64,000 bases of DNA from Amyelois transitella (taxonomy: Eukaryota; Arthropoda; Insecta; Lepidoptera; Pyralidae). The first letter of the stretch is position 1. Each line of letters opens with the position of its first letter. The stretch is from the NCBI RefSeq assembly GCF_032362555.1, contig NC_083514.1, positions 9,223,001-9,287,000 on the forward strand, in the 5' to 3' direction. Positions 1 through 15,170 of this stretch are shown here, in pieces. Below the pieces are notes generated by a model that did not search any database, was not told where the DNA came from, and saw only the letters and a program-made list of their open reading frames with translations. The position numbers and the translations under genes are program-made.

Positions 1-285
1 CAGCCAATCTGAAGTTCTCTTTAGAATTTATTTGATTAGCACTTCTAATGTTGAAATTTACAGAACATATAAATCGATATATAATATAAATAACTGTTGC
101 CAGTTTTCCCTAAAAATGGAGCCTTGAATTTATTAGCTATTAACGATATTAGAAAATATACACAATATTTTACATGAGGTCTTCAACTGGTAGTTCTAAC
201 TCACCTCAAAGCTTGTTTTTTTTTAGATTTCAACAAATGTTACACATTATATGGATCTACTTAAGACGCATTCTTTTTTTTCCAG

Positions 286-1271
286 AGTGACTACCATGTC
301 GCTCTAAAGCCAGAAGAGGCGTCATTGAAGATATTCGACGCAATTGTAGAAGCTGCTACGTACTATTTGAAAGAGGATATAATGAATCTCATCAGAATTT
401 ACCTGACTAGTCTTAAGTTCGTCAAGTACACTGTAAATGAGGATTTAAAGGTAATTTTTTTTATTTATTTTTTCTTCAACCAATAGTCAAATCTGAATCG
501 ACAGACGAAGTGTTCTTCGGCGGTCGTTCGGCCTATGCACGATCCGTTAATATAATTTTTCATACATACATACATACATATGATCACGTCTATATCCCTT
601 GCGGGGTAGACAGAGCCAACAGTCTTGAAAAGACTGAATGGCCACGTTCAGCTATTTGGCTTAATGATAGAACCGAGATTCAAATAGTGACAGGTTGCTA
701 GCCCATCGCCTAAAAGAGGAATCCTAAGTTTATAAGCCTATCCCTTAGTCGCCTTTTACGACATCCATGGGAAAGAGATGGAGTGGTCCTATTCTTTTTT
801 GTAATAGTGCCGGGAACCACACGGCATTTTTTCATCAGGAAATTATTCGATAGGGCTTTTCATCTTTAAACAATTCGTCGAAAAAATGTTCACACAACAC
901 ATTCTGTCAACACAAATGGTAAAGATTTACTGTTGGTTGAACAATTAAACCTTATGTAGTGAAACTGTTCTAAGTGTTCTAAATAAGACGTATTTTTTGT
1001 CTTGTAAAAGTGCCGGAAACCGATTTAAGGCATCAATTTATATAATCTATACCATTTCTTTTCACAGTTCGTAGAAGACGATTTCATAGAAATGCGGCGT
1101 AACTCCAATCCTGACAACCCAGTGAGTGCGGACGAACTTCACAAATTATTAGTACTGGCAAGACTGGTTAGCTTGTCGCGAGGGTTCGACACGTTGCACA
1201 AGGATAACTGGGACTTAGCGAGGCAAATGGAGAAAGAAAGAATTGAACGATTGAATAGGAGTAGTATTTAA
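286..1271 (+). CDS. MCMBP: MCM complex-binding protein, C-terminal two exons (partial)
   Basis: Two coding exons, 286..450 and 1068..1271, joined in phase 0; 122 residues visible, with the 5' part beyond the left edge. Both introns have standard ends (tttccag before 286, AAG|gtaatt at 450, ttcacag before 1068). The translation starts SDYHVALKPEEASLKIFD and ends in MEKERIERLNRSSI. The stretch VEDDFIEMRR...SADELHKLLVLARLVSLSRG is what points to MCMBP: that family ends with an 'EDDFVDMR...DLHRLLVVARLLSLS' segment. Known role of the family: nuclear protein that binds MCM2-7 subunits, promotes their assembly or unloading and supports replication and sister cohesion. The stop is followed within 10 bases by AATAAA, so the 3'UTR is very short. 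An antisense SINE sits in the intron. Identification is from memory of the family, but the match is specific. Confidence 0.86.
561..826 (-). mobile_element. SINE-A copy, full length, antisense, in MCMBP intron
   Basis: This family (called SINE-A here) reads, in its own sense, GTGCCGTGTGGTTCCCGGCA at the head, then a body with AGGCGATGGGCTAGCAACCTG-like sequence, and ends CTACCCCGCAAGGGATATAG-GACGTGA-TTATATG followed by (TATG)n. Here it is reversed, so (CATA)n comes first. The 3' end resembles the tail of the LINE at 48.8-51.4 kb. Confidence 0.85.
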
Positions 1272-1279
1272 GTTTAAAC

Positions 1280-1285
1280 AATAAA
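1280..1285 (+). promoter_or_regulatory. Polyadenylation signal of MCMBP
   Basis: AATAAA nine bases after the MCMBP stop codon. It is the first canonical signal downstream and implies a very short 3'UTR. Confidence 0.6.
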
Positions 1286-1299
1286 TCAGTTTTGTTATA

Positions 1300-2100
1300 A
1301 ATCGTCTTTAATTTAGTTAGGTGCTTGGTTTACCTATGCTACTTATACAAAATACAAGGACAGTTGAAATATTACCAGGCAAATAGGTCTATTTGCCTGG
1401 TAATATGGGATTGAATGATGCGACTTCAAATTTTAAAAAAAAACCGCGTCTTTCCTCTGGTGTGACAAACTTGGAAACTTTTTGTTGAGGACCACCGGTA
1501 AACAAAATTGTGAAACTATATCCTAGGTTTACTTTTATACTAAGTAGGTTATCGTCATTATCTTTCTATTGCTCCCGGTTAGATCCTCAACTTTATAGAG
1601 AGGCTGGGGTCCGTCCATGATCACGATCTTGGATAGGGCGGTTCAGATTTCTAAGCGAAGTGTCTGCCGTCTTGACCTCCGTTATATTTATACTGCAAAA
1701 GCAACCTAAAATTACATGGATGTGCCATAGAAATTTAGGTTTATTTTAGATATTTATTATTATTAGATACATCTGAAATATCATGTAAAAAGCAAAAATC
1801 ATTCAACTATCCATCCCCATTATTCTTATAAATAAATCAGAAGCATCTATAAAAGAGTGATGTAAAATATAGATAGGATAGTAACCAATCTACTTCGCAA
1901 CAACAAAATAAAATAAAAAAAAAACAACCTACGATATAAAATTATTAGTACGGTACTAATAGTACCCCTATCCCATTTATTACAAAGGCATTGATGGCAA
2001 CACAACATTTAGATCCTGATACTGAACTGAAATGTCACTGTGACGTGTCCAAAATATTTGAGGTTACTTTATTGATTTGAATAATTTTTGCGAGACGAAT
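1300..2100. other. Intergenic between MCMBP and RAB5IF
   Basis: AT-rich spacer. At about 1560-1680 there is a strongly decayed tRNA-SINE remnant (a 'cccggttagatcctcaac...ggggtccgtccatgatcacgat'-like stretch related to copies at 43.6 and 62.9 kb). The RAB5IF promoter must lie in the last few hundred bases, but no TATA or initiator stands out. Confidence 0.45.
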
Positions 2101-2139
2101 GCTAGTTTTATAAATTAAAAATAAAGATTTTATGTAAAT

Positions 2140-3339
2140 ATGTCATCTAAAAGTAAATCTTCAGATGGTGCCAATAAGAATAAGAACAAAGAATCGTTAT
2201 GGAAGAAAGCATTTTCCACGAAGGCTGAATGGCCGGACAAGGTTTGCAATACCCACAATATTTTTCAATTAATTCTAATTTACTCTGAAATGATAATGAA
2301 TGTTAATGATTTGTTTATTTCAGGAGGAGTTCCTGGACGTGATTTATTGGATGAGACAAGCAATAGGCATTATATTAGGCCTATGTTGGGGGTTATTGCC
2401 ACTGAAAGGGTTCTTTGGTTTGTTACTGTAAGGATTCTTTATAAAACATCTAACTTCGTTGGCAAATTCCTTTATTTTATTCCGCTTACACTGAAAACTG
2501 ATCTATTATACCCACATTATGTTTTTTCATAATATTAAAGCTATAAGTGATTTGTGGTCATGTGACCAACATTTTTAGTAATAACTTTCTGGATTATAAA
2601 AACTTAAGTATTGTATATAATTTTACAGAAAAATTCTTTCTTCTAAAACCATTATATGTTTAAAAAAAGGAAGAAGTGATAATATTCTATATTAAAAATA
2701 GAAGGTACATGAATATTTTCTTTTTCAGGTTTGTGGTAGTGAATGCGGCAGTGATATATTTTTATGTCAATACTTACCAAAAGGTGGACGAGGAAGACTT
2801 CGGTGGCATGTGGGAGATAACAAAAGAGGGATTTATGACTTCCTTTGCTGGATTTTTGGTAAGAAATATTTGTAATTTTCTGTGGGTACCTCTGCTTCTC
2901 TTTAGGCTTTTATATTTTGTTTTGTTTTACTTACATGTTTATTTCTTCATGTGCTGTGTGTTTCCCAGCAATGCCTTGTGGTTCCCTGTACTTTAAAATA
3001 TGACCATATGTATTTCCCACAGATGTTGTATAAGGCGACTAAGGGCTAATTAATAGATTGGATTCTTATTTAGGCGATGGGCTAGCTAACCACCTGTTCT
3101 GAATCTCAATTGCATCTTTAACCCATACAGCTGAATGTGGTCTTTCAGTCTTTCTTGGCTCTGTCTACCCCATAGGGGATAAAGGTGTGATTATTTGTCT
3201 GTACGTGTATTATTTCTTCATTACAGCAATTGTAAATCCTGTATAATCTAAGCATAAATAATATTTTTTTTAATTTTGTCAATTTCAGGTAACATGGATC
3301 ATTGTGTACACAGGTCTTTACGGGAGCGATAATTTATGA
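2140..3339 (+). CDS. RAB5IF: RAB5-interacting factor / respirasome assembly factor family protein
   Basis: Four exons, 2140..2241, 2324..2427, 2729..2858 and 3289..3339, give 128 residues; the human protein is of almost the same length. All junctions are GT-AG and phases agree. The start MSSKSKSSDGANKNKNKESL is a hydrophilic N-terminus. It is followed by the family signature DEFLDVIYWMRQ-like (EEFLDVIYWMRQAIGIILG), a first membrane segment about residues 44-66, a second about 68-86, then the acidic loop VDEEDFGGMWEITKEGFMTSF and a last hydrophobic segment ending VYTGLYGSDNL. Known for the family: a small three-pass membrane protein, linked to respirasome assembly and to the ER GEL/multipass-translocon complex (OPTI). 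The third intron holds an old SINE-A copy. The gene follows MCMBP on the same strand at 870 bp. Identification is firm; the exact cellular role in insects is inferred. Confidence 0.9.
2951..3205 (+). mobile_element. SINE-A copy, diverged, in RAB5IF intron 3
   Basis: Sense orientation; head gtgctgtgtgtttcccagca, middle ggcgatgggctagctaac, end ctctgtctaccccatagggg. The TATG tail is eroded, so this is an older copy. Confidence 0.7.
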
Positions 3340-4940
3340 GACAGAAAGTAACAACTGTAGACACAGTAAGGACAGCCAAGAGACCTAGTACAAAGGGGTG
3401 TTCTTAGGTTTTTTGAGAAAAATGGGTATAACATGGCAAATCCTACTTTTAATAACTAAATGGTGAAATTATTGAACCAACACTTTGTTTACTTTCAATG
3501 TTCTTAAAATTGACAAAGCAATCAATTGCTCTCAGTGAATTCTGCAAGTGTTCTGAGTTCAATGCAATATGGGTAATTCATGATTAAGTAAAATTCTCTA
3601 ACTGAATAATATGTATCTAGGTCATGTTTTAATAAAAATTTTCATTTTTATTTTGTAAAATATTAAATACCACACCACACAATATATTTTAATATACATA
3701 TCAAATTATAATTTCTATGGTTTATAACAGCAAATTCTATGGTTTTTTTTTTTATTATTATTATTTAAATGTTTATGCATGTGTGGGATATGCCATGTTC
3801 TACAAGAACTCAAGGGTAGAGTAAAGACTGGTGTGTGGTAATCGTTTCAAGATTTAATTTCAGTACATAAATACGTTATATTCAATGGAATTCCAACCAA
3901 AAAATGTGTTTGATGATGCAATAAGTAAATGTGGCAACAAGAATGCGATGTTGGTTTGATAAAATGTTAGTTTTATTTAAGTTGTATGTATAGGAATGTT
4001 TAAATTAACTCTTTACCTCAGCTATATATGGATTGAAATGTAATGAACTTAATAAACACAGTTAAAATGCCATTGTTGGTACTTTATCAACAGGTCGCTT
4101 ATATTAATGAATTTAAGAATGAAATGTGAATGTATGTGATTCTTATTTGTATCATATTTGCACAATCAATCTTCGCTTATGAAATGTAAACAGTTTTTAC
4201 TATAATAAATAATTGAAATTGATAGTCGCAGACCTTAGGATGTAGTTACTTTTAACCACGTCAAAGAAATTTTAAACATGTATTTCAGTTTTGTTAGAAC
4301 CATAATTATTTGCTTTTTCATACGAATTTGTACAAATATTTTAAAGAAGTTTATTGCAATAGATACAATAATTTAGTTTTGTTAAATGCTTAATTTTTTA
4401 TTATTAGGATATAAATTTGGGATTTGATCAGCTGTTACTTAACACACCCTTAAAATATTTGTACTCAATAGACCTTGTTTATGATCATAAACTATAAAGT
4501 ATAAACCTATTTGCTGTAAGCATTATGAAAGTATTATTTAAGAATGAAATGTTAATTGTTAAGTTTTATGGAATGCGTTTAATACTCCGGCGTTGAATAA
4601 TTGAATCAATATGTAATGGAATGTTTTATTTATATACCGCTATAACTAAAGGTGCAACCACAGGAGCGTTCAATTTATGAAAATATAATTAAAAAAGACA
4701 ATAGTATTTATTGCATAAATTGCACTAACCATTTATTTTGCTTTCAGTATAAAAGCCTTTTTCACACAGGATTTGTTCCAAAAACCGTACGTTGTGTGAT
4801 CATACCTTTAGTTTTTATTTATAATGTTATTTGTTGCATGAAATAGCCTCAAGTGGAACCTTGAACAAAGATATGGAATAAAAGTTTTTATGATTTAACT
4901 TTTTTTTGTTTTTTTATCTCACCATGTTTCTAAACACATC
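3340..4940. other. RAB5IF 3'UTR and AT-rich intergenic DNA
   Basis: No coding potential seen. Several AATAAA signals (for example 3631-3636) could end the RAB5IF transcript. A T-rich run occurs at 3745-3765. I see no recognisable repeat up to the hairpin at 4950. Confidence 0.5.
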
Positions 4941-4949
4941 TGTAAGGTT

Positions 4950-4999
4950 ATTCCCGTTCGTCCCACCAAGCTTCGCCCCCCAGTGGGACGAACGGGAAT
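4950..4999. repeat. Perfect hairpin, 17-bp arms
   Basis: The arms attcccgttcgtcccac (4950-4966) and its exact reverse complement (4983-4999) enclose a 16-base loop. Related, partly broken arms recur at 5021-5094 and at 6152-6201, so this is a small interspersed foldback family, not a transcription terminator of a bacterial kind. Confidence 0.8.
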
Positions 5000-5019
5000 T
5001 TAATAAAATATTTAATTTT

Positions 5020-5095
5020 TATTCTCGTTCGTCCCACCATCATTCTTGGTTCGTACGAACGGGAAGGATATACGATTCCCGTTCGTCCCACTAAT
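5020..5095. repeat. Second foldback copy, imperfect
   Basis: Three occurrences of the cgttcgtcccac / gtacgaacggga arm motif in alternating orientation, directly after the 4950 hairpin. Confidence 0.6.
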
Positions 5096-5185
5096 ACGGA
5101 AATTTGGTCGTATTTGAAAGATAATTATTGTTTATTTAAAAATGCAAGTTTGGTGCTTTATTATATATATTATATTTAATGTATT

Positions 5186-5470
5186 GACTGAAGTACCAGG
5201 GTAGCACAAATTGAAAGGTAGTGTATGAGATGGTTTTAGTGTAGATTTTAGAAAGAAGGTATCTTGGAATAATTTCGAATTTACCTAGAACGTTATGTTA
5301 GCCTGGTACTTTTGACTACGAAGAATAACCCAAATAAGTAATCATTTGGGTTGGACGACACTAAAAGAAAAATCCCAAAATCATCTCATACATATTCGAA
5401 TACTCAAAACTATCCCATACCATCTCATATACTTCCTTTCAATTTCTGCTACCCTGGTACTTCAGTCTTG
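5186..5470. mobile_element. Inverted-repeat element, about 285 bp (MITE-like)
   Basis: The left end gactgaagtaccagggtagc and the right end gctaccctggtacttcagtc (5449-5468) are exact reverse complements. Inverted similarity continues inward for about 45 bp (aaattgaaaggtagtgtatgagatgg against ccatctcatatacttcctttcaattt). There is no ORF, so it would be non-autonomous; superfamily unknown. Its right end continues into the tandem array described separately. Confidence 0.65.
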
Positions 5471-5933
5471 ATATGCGCTTTTAAGCCTCTATTCCCTTTA
5501 ACAAGTTCACTGTTTGGTTGACTTAATCACCCAGATGATATCCCATACCATCTCATATACTTCCTTTCAATTTCTGCTACCCTGGTACTTCAGTCTTGAT
5601 ATGCGCTTTTAAGCCTCTATTCCCTTTAACAAGTTCACTGTTTGGTTGACTTAATCACCCAGATGATATCCCATACCATCTCATATACTTCCTTTCAATT
5701 TCTGCTACCCTGGTACTTCAGTCTTGATATGCGCTTTTAAGCCTCTATTCCCTTATAAACAAGTCCACTGTTTGGTTGACTTAATTCACCCAGGTGATAT
5801 CCCATACCATCTCATATACTTCCTTTCAATTTCTGCTACCCTGGTACGTCAGTCTTGATATGCGCTTTTAAGCCTCTATTCCCTTATTTACAAGTCCACT
5901 GTTTGGTTGACTTAATTCACACCCAGGTGATTT
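5411..5933. repeat. Tandem array, period 128-131 bp, about four units
   Basis: The phrase tatcccataccatctcatat starts at 5411, 5539, 5667 and 5798. Units are nearly identical; the last two carry 2-4 bp insertions (cccttataaacaag, aattcaccc). Each unit contains the right terminal inverted repeat of the 5186-5470 element plus about 70 bp beginning ttgatatgcgcttttaagcc. Confidence 0.92.
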
Positions 5934-6640
5934 AGCTCAAGTGATTTAAGTGGCATAATTTATTTTTACGTGATGCTCGAACAAAGGAATAGAGTAACAA
6001 AATACCCTGCGTATACGTCACGTTACTAAATACTCGTGTTGTGATTTTATGTTGGCAACCCAAAACATATTTGATTAACTAAGTACCTACCCAAATAATC
6101 TGATTGAACATGGCACAGAATTTCTTACTACCCATCCCAAAATTATGGGTTAATCCCGTTCATCCCACCAAGCTTTGTCGCACCAGTGGCACGAACGGGA
6201 ATTAAATAAAAATTGACCATGAATGACCCATCTGTAATGGAAATTCGTAAGTGGTTAAAATATTCACGAATTGCAACCGTGTGGTTTCCTTCACTTAAGA
6301 ATAGGACTCCATAACTTCCCATGGATAGGAGGCGGCTAAGGGAAACTTGGCATTCTTCTAAGACCTCACCGTTAGCAACTTGTCACTATTTGAATCTCAC
6401 TTCCACTATTACGCTGTACAGGCTCACGCGTCTCGTAACACATGTGACATGTCTCTTCAAGTTATCATCACAAATAGTCTGTCCTGAATCTTTGATTCAT
6501 GTAGTCAAAGATTCAGGATTGTTAGTCGATCTTATCATTTATAAGCTAAACGTAGCTTACTAGTCTCGTAGTAGTAGTCTCTAGTATAATACATGATATG
6601 TGAACAAATAAACAAAAGTTTTTATGATAAATTTCTTTAT
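5934..6640. other. Intergenic downstream of OSGEP
   Basis: Contains a diverged foldback copy (6152-6201) and an old SINE-A fragment (6274-6415). No gene seen. The 3' end of the OSGEP transcript (- strand) lies in the right part. Confidence 0.45.
6274..6415 (+). mobile_element. SINE-A fragment, old
   Basis: Decayed head accgtgtggtttccttcac, then cccatggataggaggcggctaaggg and cacta-tttgaatctcac. The 3' half is missing. Confidence 0.55.
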
Positions 6641-10076
<3,436 letters not shown>

Positions 10077-10742
10077 TGTATATTGAATATTCTTTATTAT
10101 ATTTAAATTAAATATTATTCCATGTGTTTGTGTTTGTTTACATGGTTTACTTTTTCCTTCCGATACCGATTCACTGTTGCCAACTGTCTCCATTGAGAAG
10201 GTGCTGCATAGGTCTTAAAAAGCGCTATATTTCCAAAAAGAAGCGCCACCGATAAAATTAGGACGTTAATTTAATTAAGTAAATCAAACGTTCAAGTTTT
10301 GCTTTTGTACAAAATGAGTTACATGTTAATTGAGTAATGCCTTTTTCAACGACGTTTAACTTCTTTTTGTTCATCTATTCGACTTTTTACCTTGAAATAA
10401 CAACAAAACTTTACCGGTTATTGTAAAAAAAGAGCCATATTCTGAAATTGGTTAGGCCCAAATTAGGGCGTTGATCAAAAGCGCCAGACTTACTGCATAA
10501 AGGTGGTTGGTTGGTATCATTGTTACGATAACATGTCACTGTACCGAAACATGATATTTAATTACTTTGACAACTGTCATTGTGAACATCTTCCTTCCAC
10601 CAACAACATTTAATCACTAATTAAATTAAACAAAACATCAATGAACAAAAAATGACAAGATAAATTTCATTCGGTCCGTTTTTCGTTAATTGTGTTATAA
10701 TTATAAGAAAAACGATGATTCGAAATTAATGCTATTTAATTC
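10077..10742. promoter_or_regulatory. Bidirectional promoter region OSGEP / COMMD3-like
   Basis: About 0.7 kb between two divergently transcribed genes. No TATA box is evident, as expected of housekeeping genes. The OSGEP 5'UTR covers the first bases. No repeats recognised. Confidence 0.5.
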
Positions 10743-10868
10743 GTGGAGAGCTACGATGCTGGAGGAGTCTTCCAGCAAGTTATTGCCGGTGGTCATTGCT
10801 TTGGGTTTATGTGGCCTACATTGTTTAAAATCTTAATGTTTCTATGGTTGTTGGACAGTTTTACAACC

Positions 10869-11120
10869 ATGGAGACAAGACAAGATAAGAGCTTGGATTT
10901 GAGTGTATTACCTAAAATAGTAGACATTGAGTGGAAATTAGAAGTTGCAACGAATTCCCCTGGGTTGGGATCTGATAATTTGATTTACACAGTTATCCTG
11001 AAGACGGATGATGGCAACGATGTACGGTTTACCTGCGGCATTCAACAGCTTCAAGATCTAGTGTACAAATTGAAGGATTTGGCGCGGCATTGTGAGAAAG
11101 TTAAAAGTGAACTTATATAA
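10869..11120 (+). CDS. COMMD3: COMM domain-containing protein, COMMD3-like (COMM domain only visible)
   Basis: Single open exon; starting at the ATG at 10869 it gives 83 residues (METRQDKSLDLSVLPKIVDI...KVKSELI). The pattern LPKIVDIEWKLEV is the start of a COMM domain, and FTCGIQQLQDLVYKLKDLAR matches the end of COMMD3 (SMEQLQDLVGKLKDAS-like) better than other COMMD members. COMMD proteins form the Commander complex with CCDC22/CCDC93 and retriever for endosomal recycling. The helical N-terminal domain of about 110 residues is not visible. The frame is open upstream to 10743 (VESYDAGGVFQQ...), but this extension shows no family similarity, and a competing short ORF starts at 10755. Either an upstream exon lies out of sight, the protein is COMM-only as COMMD6 nearly is, or the gene is damaged. 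Confidence 0.68.
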   Translation: METRQDKSLDLSVLPKIVDIEWKLEVATNSPGLGSDNLIYTVILKTDDGNDVRFTCGIQQLQDLVYKLKDLARHCEKVKSELI

Positions 11121-14100
11121 GGTTCTGTGAGTGTATTGTTTAGAGTCAGATTAATAATGTAATTATTAATAATGTAATAGGTATATTGTTTTTCTTATAG
11201 ATTAAGGCAAAGATATAAACAGGTAAATAAAACTAATGTAATTTAACTATTAAGATCGCTAGTATAGGTAATACCATAAATAAGAAGTACAGGATGTTTA
11301 TAGATAATAAGTATTTATACTTAACTTTATATCTTACATAGCTGTATAATATAAGAAACTATGTTATTTCTGGCCTATCAAATTAAAAAATTGTTTATGT
11401 CTACTAACATAATGTTATAACAACAATTATTACCACCTCTGTGAAAACCCCTACTGTATATCCTTAATCATACTCCACATTATGTATGAAAAATTTCATG
11501 AAGATTAATTTAGTGGATGTGATGTCCAAGATGGACAAACAAACACACTTTCCAATTTGATAAAATGTATAATTAAAGTGCCATGATATGAATCAAAATG
11601 TTTTTCTTATTTACCTTTTATGGAACTTTTGTATCGACGTTGTGTTATTAAGCCTTGGCAACAAATTTTGCTAGAGAATGCATAATACATGGGTATATGA
11701 AATGAAGTGGATTAAACTAAAGAAAATCAAATAGGTGTTATTAGAAAATAAGAGATATTGTATTCAAAATAATTTTATTTTCAAAATACCATATAAAGTA
11801 CCATAGTATAGTGAGAACACAAAAGCAATTCCTTTTACATAAACAAACACATCACAGATTAACTAAAATGACTTGAAAGGAGTAGGTACTCAAAATAAGC
11901 TGCATTTATAAACTCTTAAGCCTGATGCTTTTAAAAGAACCATTGCTTGCTATCCGTGCAACAAGTGCATTGCAATAAAAAGAGCATTTTTTTTATCTGG
12001 CAAGAGACACATCCGCTGTAATACAATACACCTGTTCATAAGCAACTTTAGGAGTATTTATTTTATTCTGTGACAATTAATAAGATATTGGATAGTCTAA
12101 AATTGTAAATGGAGATAAGAATAAGATGAAGTACAAAAATAATTCTTAGGTGACCAGCTCACGTAATATGGCATGCGCGACGCGGTTTTTATCGCGCGAT
12201 AAACTATCGCTGTTTCACGTTTGGTTATGACGTAAAACGGGATAGCGATATTTATTCGCGCGATAAAAACCGCGTCGCGCATTTCATGCTACGGAGGCAG
12301 TTGCTTTTACCTCATAAGCTTTTGACAAAAAAAAAATTGCACGGCCTCCAAATTAGGTATTTTGTCTCTTCCTGCAAAGGAATTAAAGACAGTGGTACAA
12401 CTTTTTTTGCTGGTTCTTTTAAAAGTACCAATGGTCTATTAAACTACTCTGTAGGTTAGCTTCATGGGACTGAGAACTCTTATAATAAATTTATCTTAAA
12501 ATATCACAATATCAACAACTACACTACACATAAGTGAACTTTTTGATCATAATTTGTTACAATAATATCCTTACAATACAGATATTGGACATTAAAAACT
12601 AATGCATTTTATAATTTTATTGTATGATGAACACACCCTAGGCATTTGAGAGGTACAAGTGCAATACTTGAATCGAAATCTCCTACAATAATAAACAATG
12701 TTGTTTGCATATACATCACGTCTTCAGTCCACTAATAAGGGCAAACATCAAATATTGCTATTGGCATTTCGAAGGGTGTAAGAGTATTAAAAAAAAGCGT
12801 CTGCATACAAGTGATTCTCCATTTTGTATGTTAGTCTTATTTCATTAAATAGGTATAATATTAAATCGTGTATTCATAATAATGTTTTTAATTCGCAATG
12901 CGTAGAATACGGTATGTACGTACCTACGTAGGTAACTTTCTACCTAACCCGCTTCATAAATATTGTAGATATTTTTGTAACAAATAAGCGTAAATCATCA
13001 CGTTAGGCGATAATTTAACCATAACAGGTCTACGCAAGAATCACTACTGTAATCTAGGTATTTTTTTCTCTGTGACGGATAATGGAATCGGAACTTATTT
13101 AGGCCTAAAATAACAATAATAGTACAATTAACATTTTTGGACCGTTTTTTTTTCAAAGTCAACACTGAACACTGAGAATTTCTTCATAATAACAGAATTA
13201 TAGAAGAAATAGTAATCAGCCTTTTAAAATAAGCTTCCGAGTACTTAAAACTAGCTTATTTTATATGATTTCATATGAGATTGTAGTAAAATATTTCTTT
13301 ATCTTACCTAGAATGTTAGATGTGTCTACTTTTATTCATATTTTGATCATAAAAAGCGTTATACCAAATGAAAGGAAAAAACTAGAAACTTATGCAGGTA
13401 GGTTCTATATACTATTTTACGTAACACTCCTAATATTGATGAAAATTTAAATTTATTTTGTTATAACGCGCAGTAAATGCAGTAAATATAAAAAAATAGG
13501 GATTGCAAATACGATTTTCATTACTAAAACACTGGAACTTAATCTAGCAAGGGTACTTATCTTTTTTTTTCTTTTTTGTTTATTTAATACTTGTATTTAT
13601 GTACGAGTACGCCGAGTGCAAAAGTCATTGCCTGAATTTTTATAAACAATAAAAAAAAAATTATAGTTTGACATTAGCACTCAACCTGGACTTGTGAAAA
13701 GCTGTTAAAAACCAGGAAAAAGCGCCATCCACATTTCACATTATTTAAAGACCTGTATAATATTAATAATACTTTATTAGCTAAAATACCGCGCACTTAA
13801 ATCAAAACACCCAATAAAAACATGAAATTACTCTCCTGCCACCGTTGATTTAAAGAACCTTCTCTTTTTCATGGAATAATTTAATTTTCAACATGAAATA
13901 TATACCAAATGTATTTTATTGGCGAATTAATAAACCGTGCCCTTACATGTTTTAGATATGAGATTAATCATTTGTACTTCCATTTAATGATAACCACGGT
14001 GCACGAGAACATTTAAATTTTTTTAAAGCCATAGGTATATAAGTTCCATATAAATTATATTTAAACATAACAAACAACACCCAAGAATAATACAAACACA

Positions 14101-15170
14101 ACACACTTTATTATAATTTTGGGAAATATCACAAAGTCCTCTTAAAGCATTACCTAATAAGTTGGTTTAAGCATTTTAAATTATTAGTTATAGTTGCGCA
14201 AACAATATTATTAATGTGAAATAAAAACCTATCCTTACGAAATAAGATTAGTTTTTAAAACTAAATAGGGTAAACACTTCCTTATTTCAAAAAATCATTC
14301 AAAATAATTGTTCTATCTTCAAATCATTCCTGTAAAAACGATTGTATGTGTGTAATTTTTTTTATAAAATTAAATTTTTTAATGGAACACATTTTGAATT
14401 TATTTATATGTAGGTAGAAGTATATAGGCCAGTTTGGCTGAGATCGTAATCAATCAGTCGTTTTCGATCGTCTGCATTCATGCATTGATATACTCTCATT
14501 TAAGCCACAGTTAATCTATTGAAGTTTAAATCAGCAAATTTGCAATCATTTTAAAAGAAAATTCAAACTTCTTTATGTGAAAAAATAATTAAAGATTTTT
14601 TTACTATTAAATAATTTGTAAACAAGAACATTTTCGCGCGTAGGGCTTACGAAGACGAACAAAACCATGGCGCTCATTATAATCGAAATTGTGGCTGGTT
14701 TTTTATAAATTTACAATTTCATTGGGGCAAACATGCTTTTGGGCTAAATACATTTAACATTACACTGCCACCATGCTAGGTAGATTTCATACTCAGTCTA
14801 AAGTGGACTGTGTTTTATCGGTCACAAAATCACGCCTTTTCGATTTTCCCATTTCGGTACTTATATTTTTCACATACGTTACGTAAGCAGATACGTGCAA
14901 TAACAGACGCAATCACAGCACGCAAAGAATGGAGACTGTGATTAATTGATTTTAATCATTTCCACGTTTAAGCTTAATTAACTTTCGACTCTTTATTGCG
15001 GAAGCAAGTCTATTAAAAACTTCTTCAATGTTTATTAGAATGCGGCCCGTCATTGAGTGTGGTAATGCAAATTTCAACAATCGAACATTCAGAAAGGGCG
15101 TTCTATTGGCCATCATATAATTTTCTTTTTTCGCTGTTCGAAATTTAAATATAATGTCGAATCACCAGGT
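11121..15170. other. AT-rich intergenic region
   Basis: Four kilobases between the COMMD3-like gene and the 3' end of the FBXO32 gene. Poly-A and poly-T runs and AATAAA motifs are frequent. A degraded repeat end (gtatgaaaaatttcatgaag, 11482-11540, recalling the repeat at 20.8 kb) and the palindrome at 12.2 kb are the only structures noted. The far right, from about 14.4 kb, may be FBXO32 3'UTR. No coding exon recognised. Confidence 0.5.
12150..12298. mobile_element. Foldback element P, copy 1 (26-bp perfect arms)
   Basis: Arms at 12174-12199 and 12256-12281 are exact reverse complements (tgcgcgacgcggtttttatc...), rich in CG steps. The interior carries ctatcgctgtttcacgt and cgtaaaacgggatagcgat. 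Copies 2 and 3 at 16.3 and 52.2 kb share the interior; copies 1 and 2 also share the catgctacggaggcag-like border. Confidence 0.75.

Noticed and set aside
5411-5933. CRISPR or integron-type repeats
   Set aside because: The whole unit is repeated, not short repeats with unique spacers; it is a tandem array derived from a transposon end.
10077-10193. 39-residue N-terminal extension of OSGEP
   Set aside because: The family starts at MVIALGIEG; the extension has no similarity to it and is probably 5'UTR.
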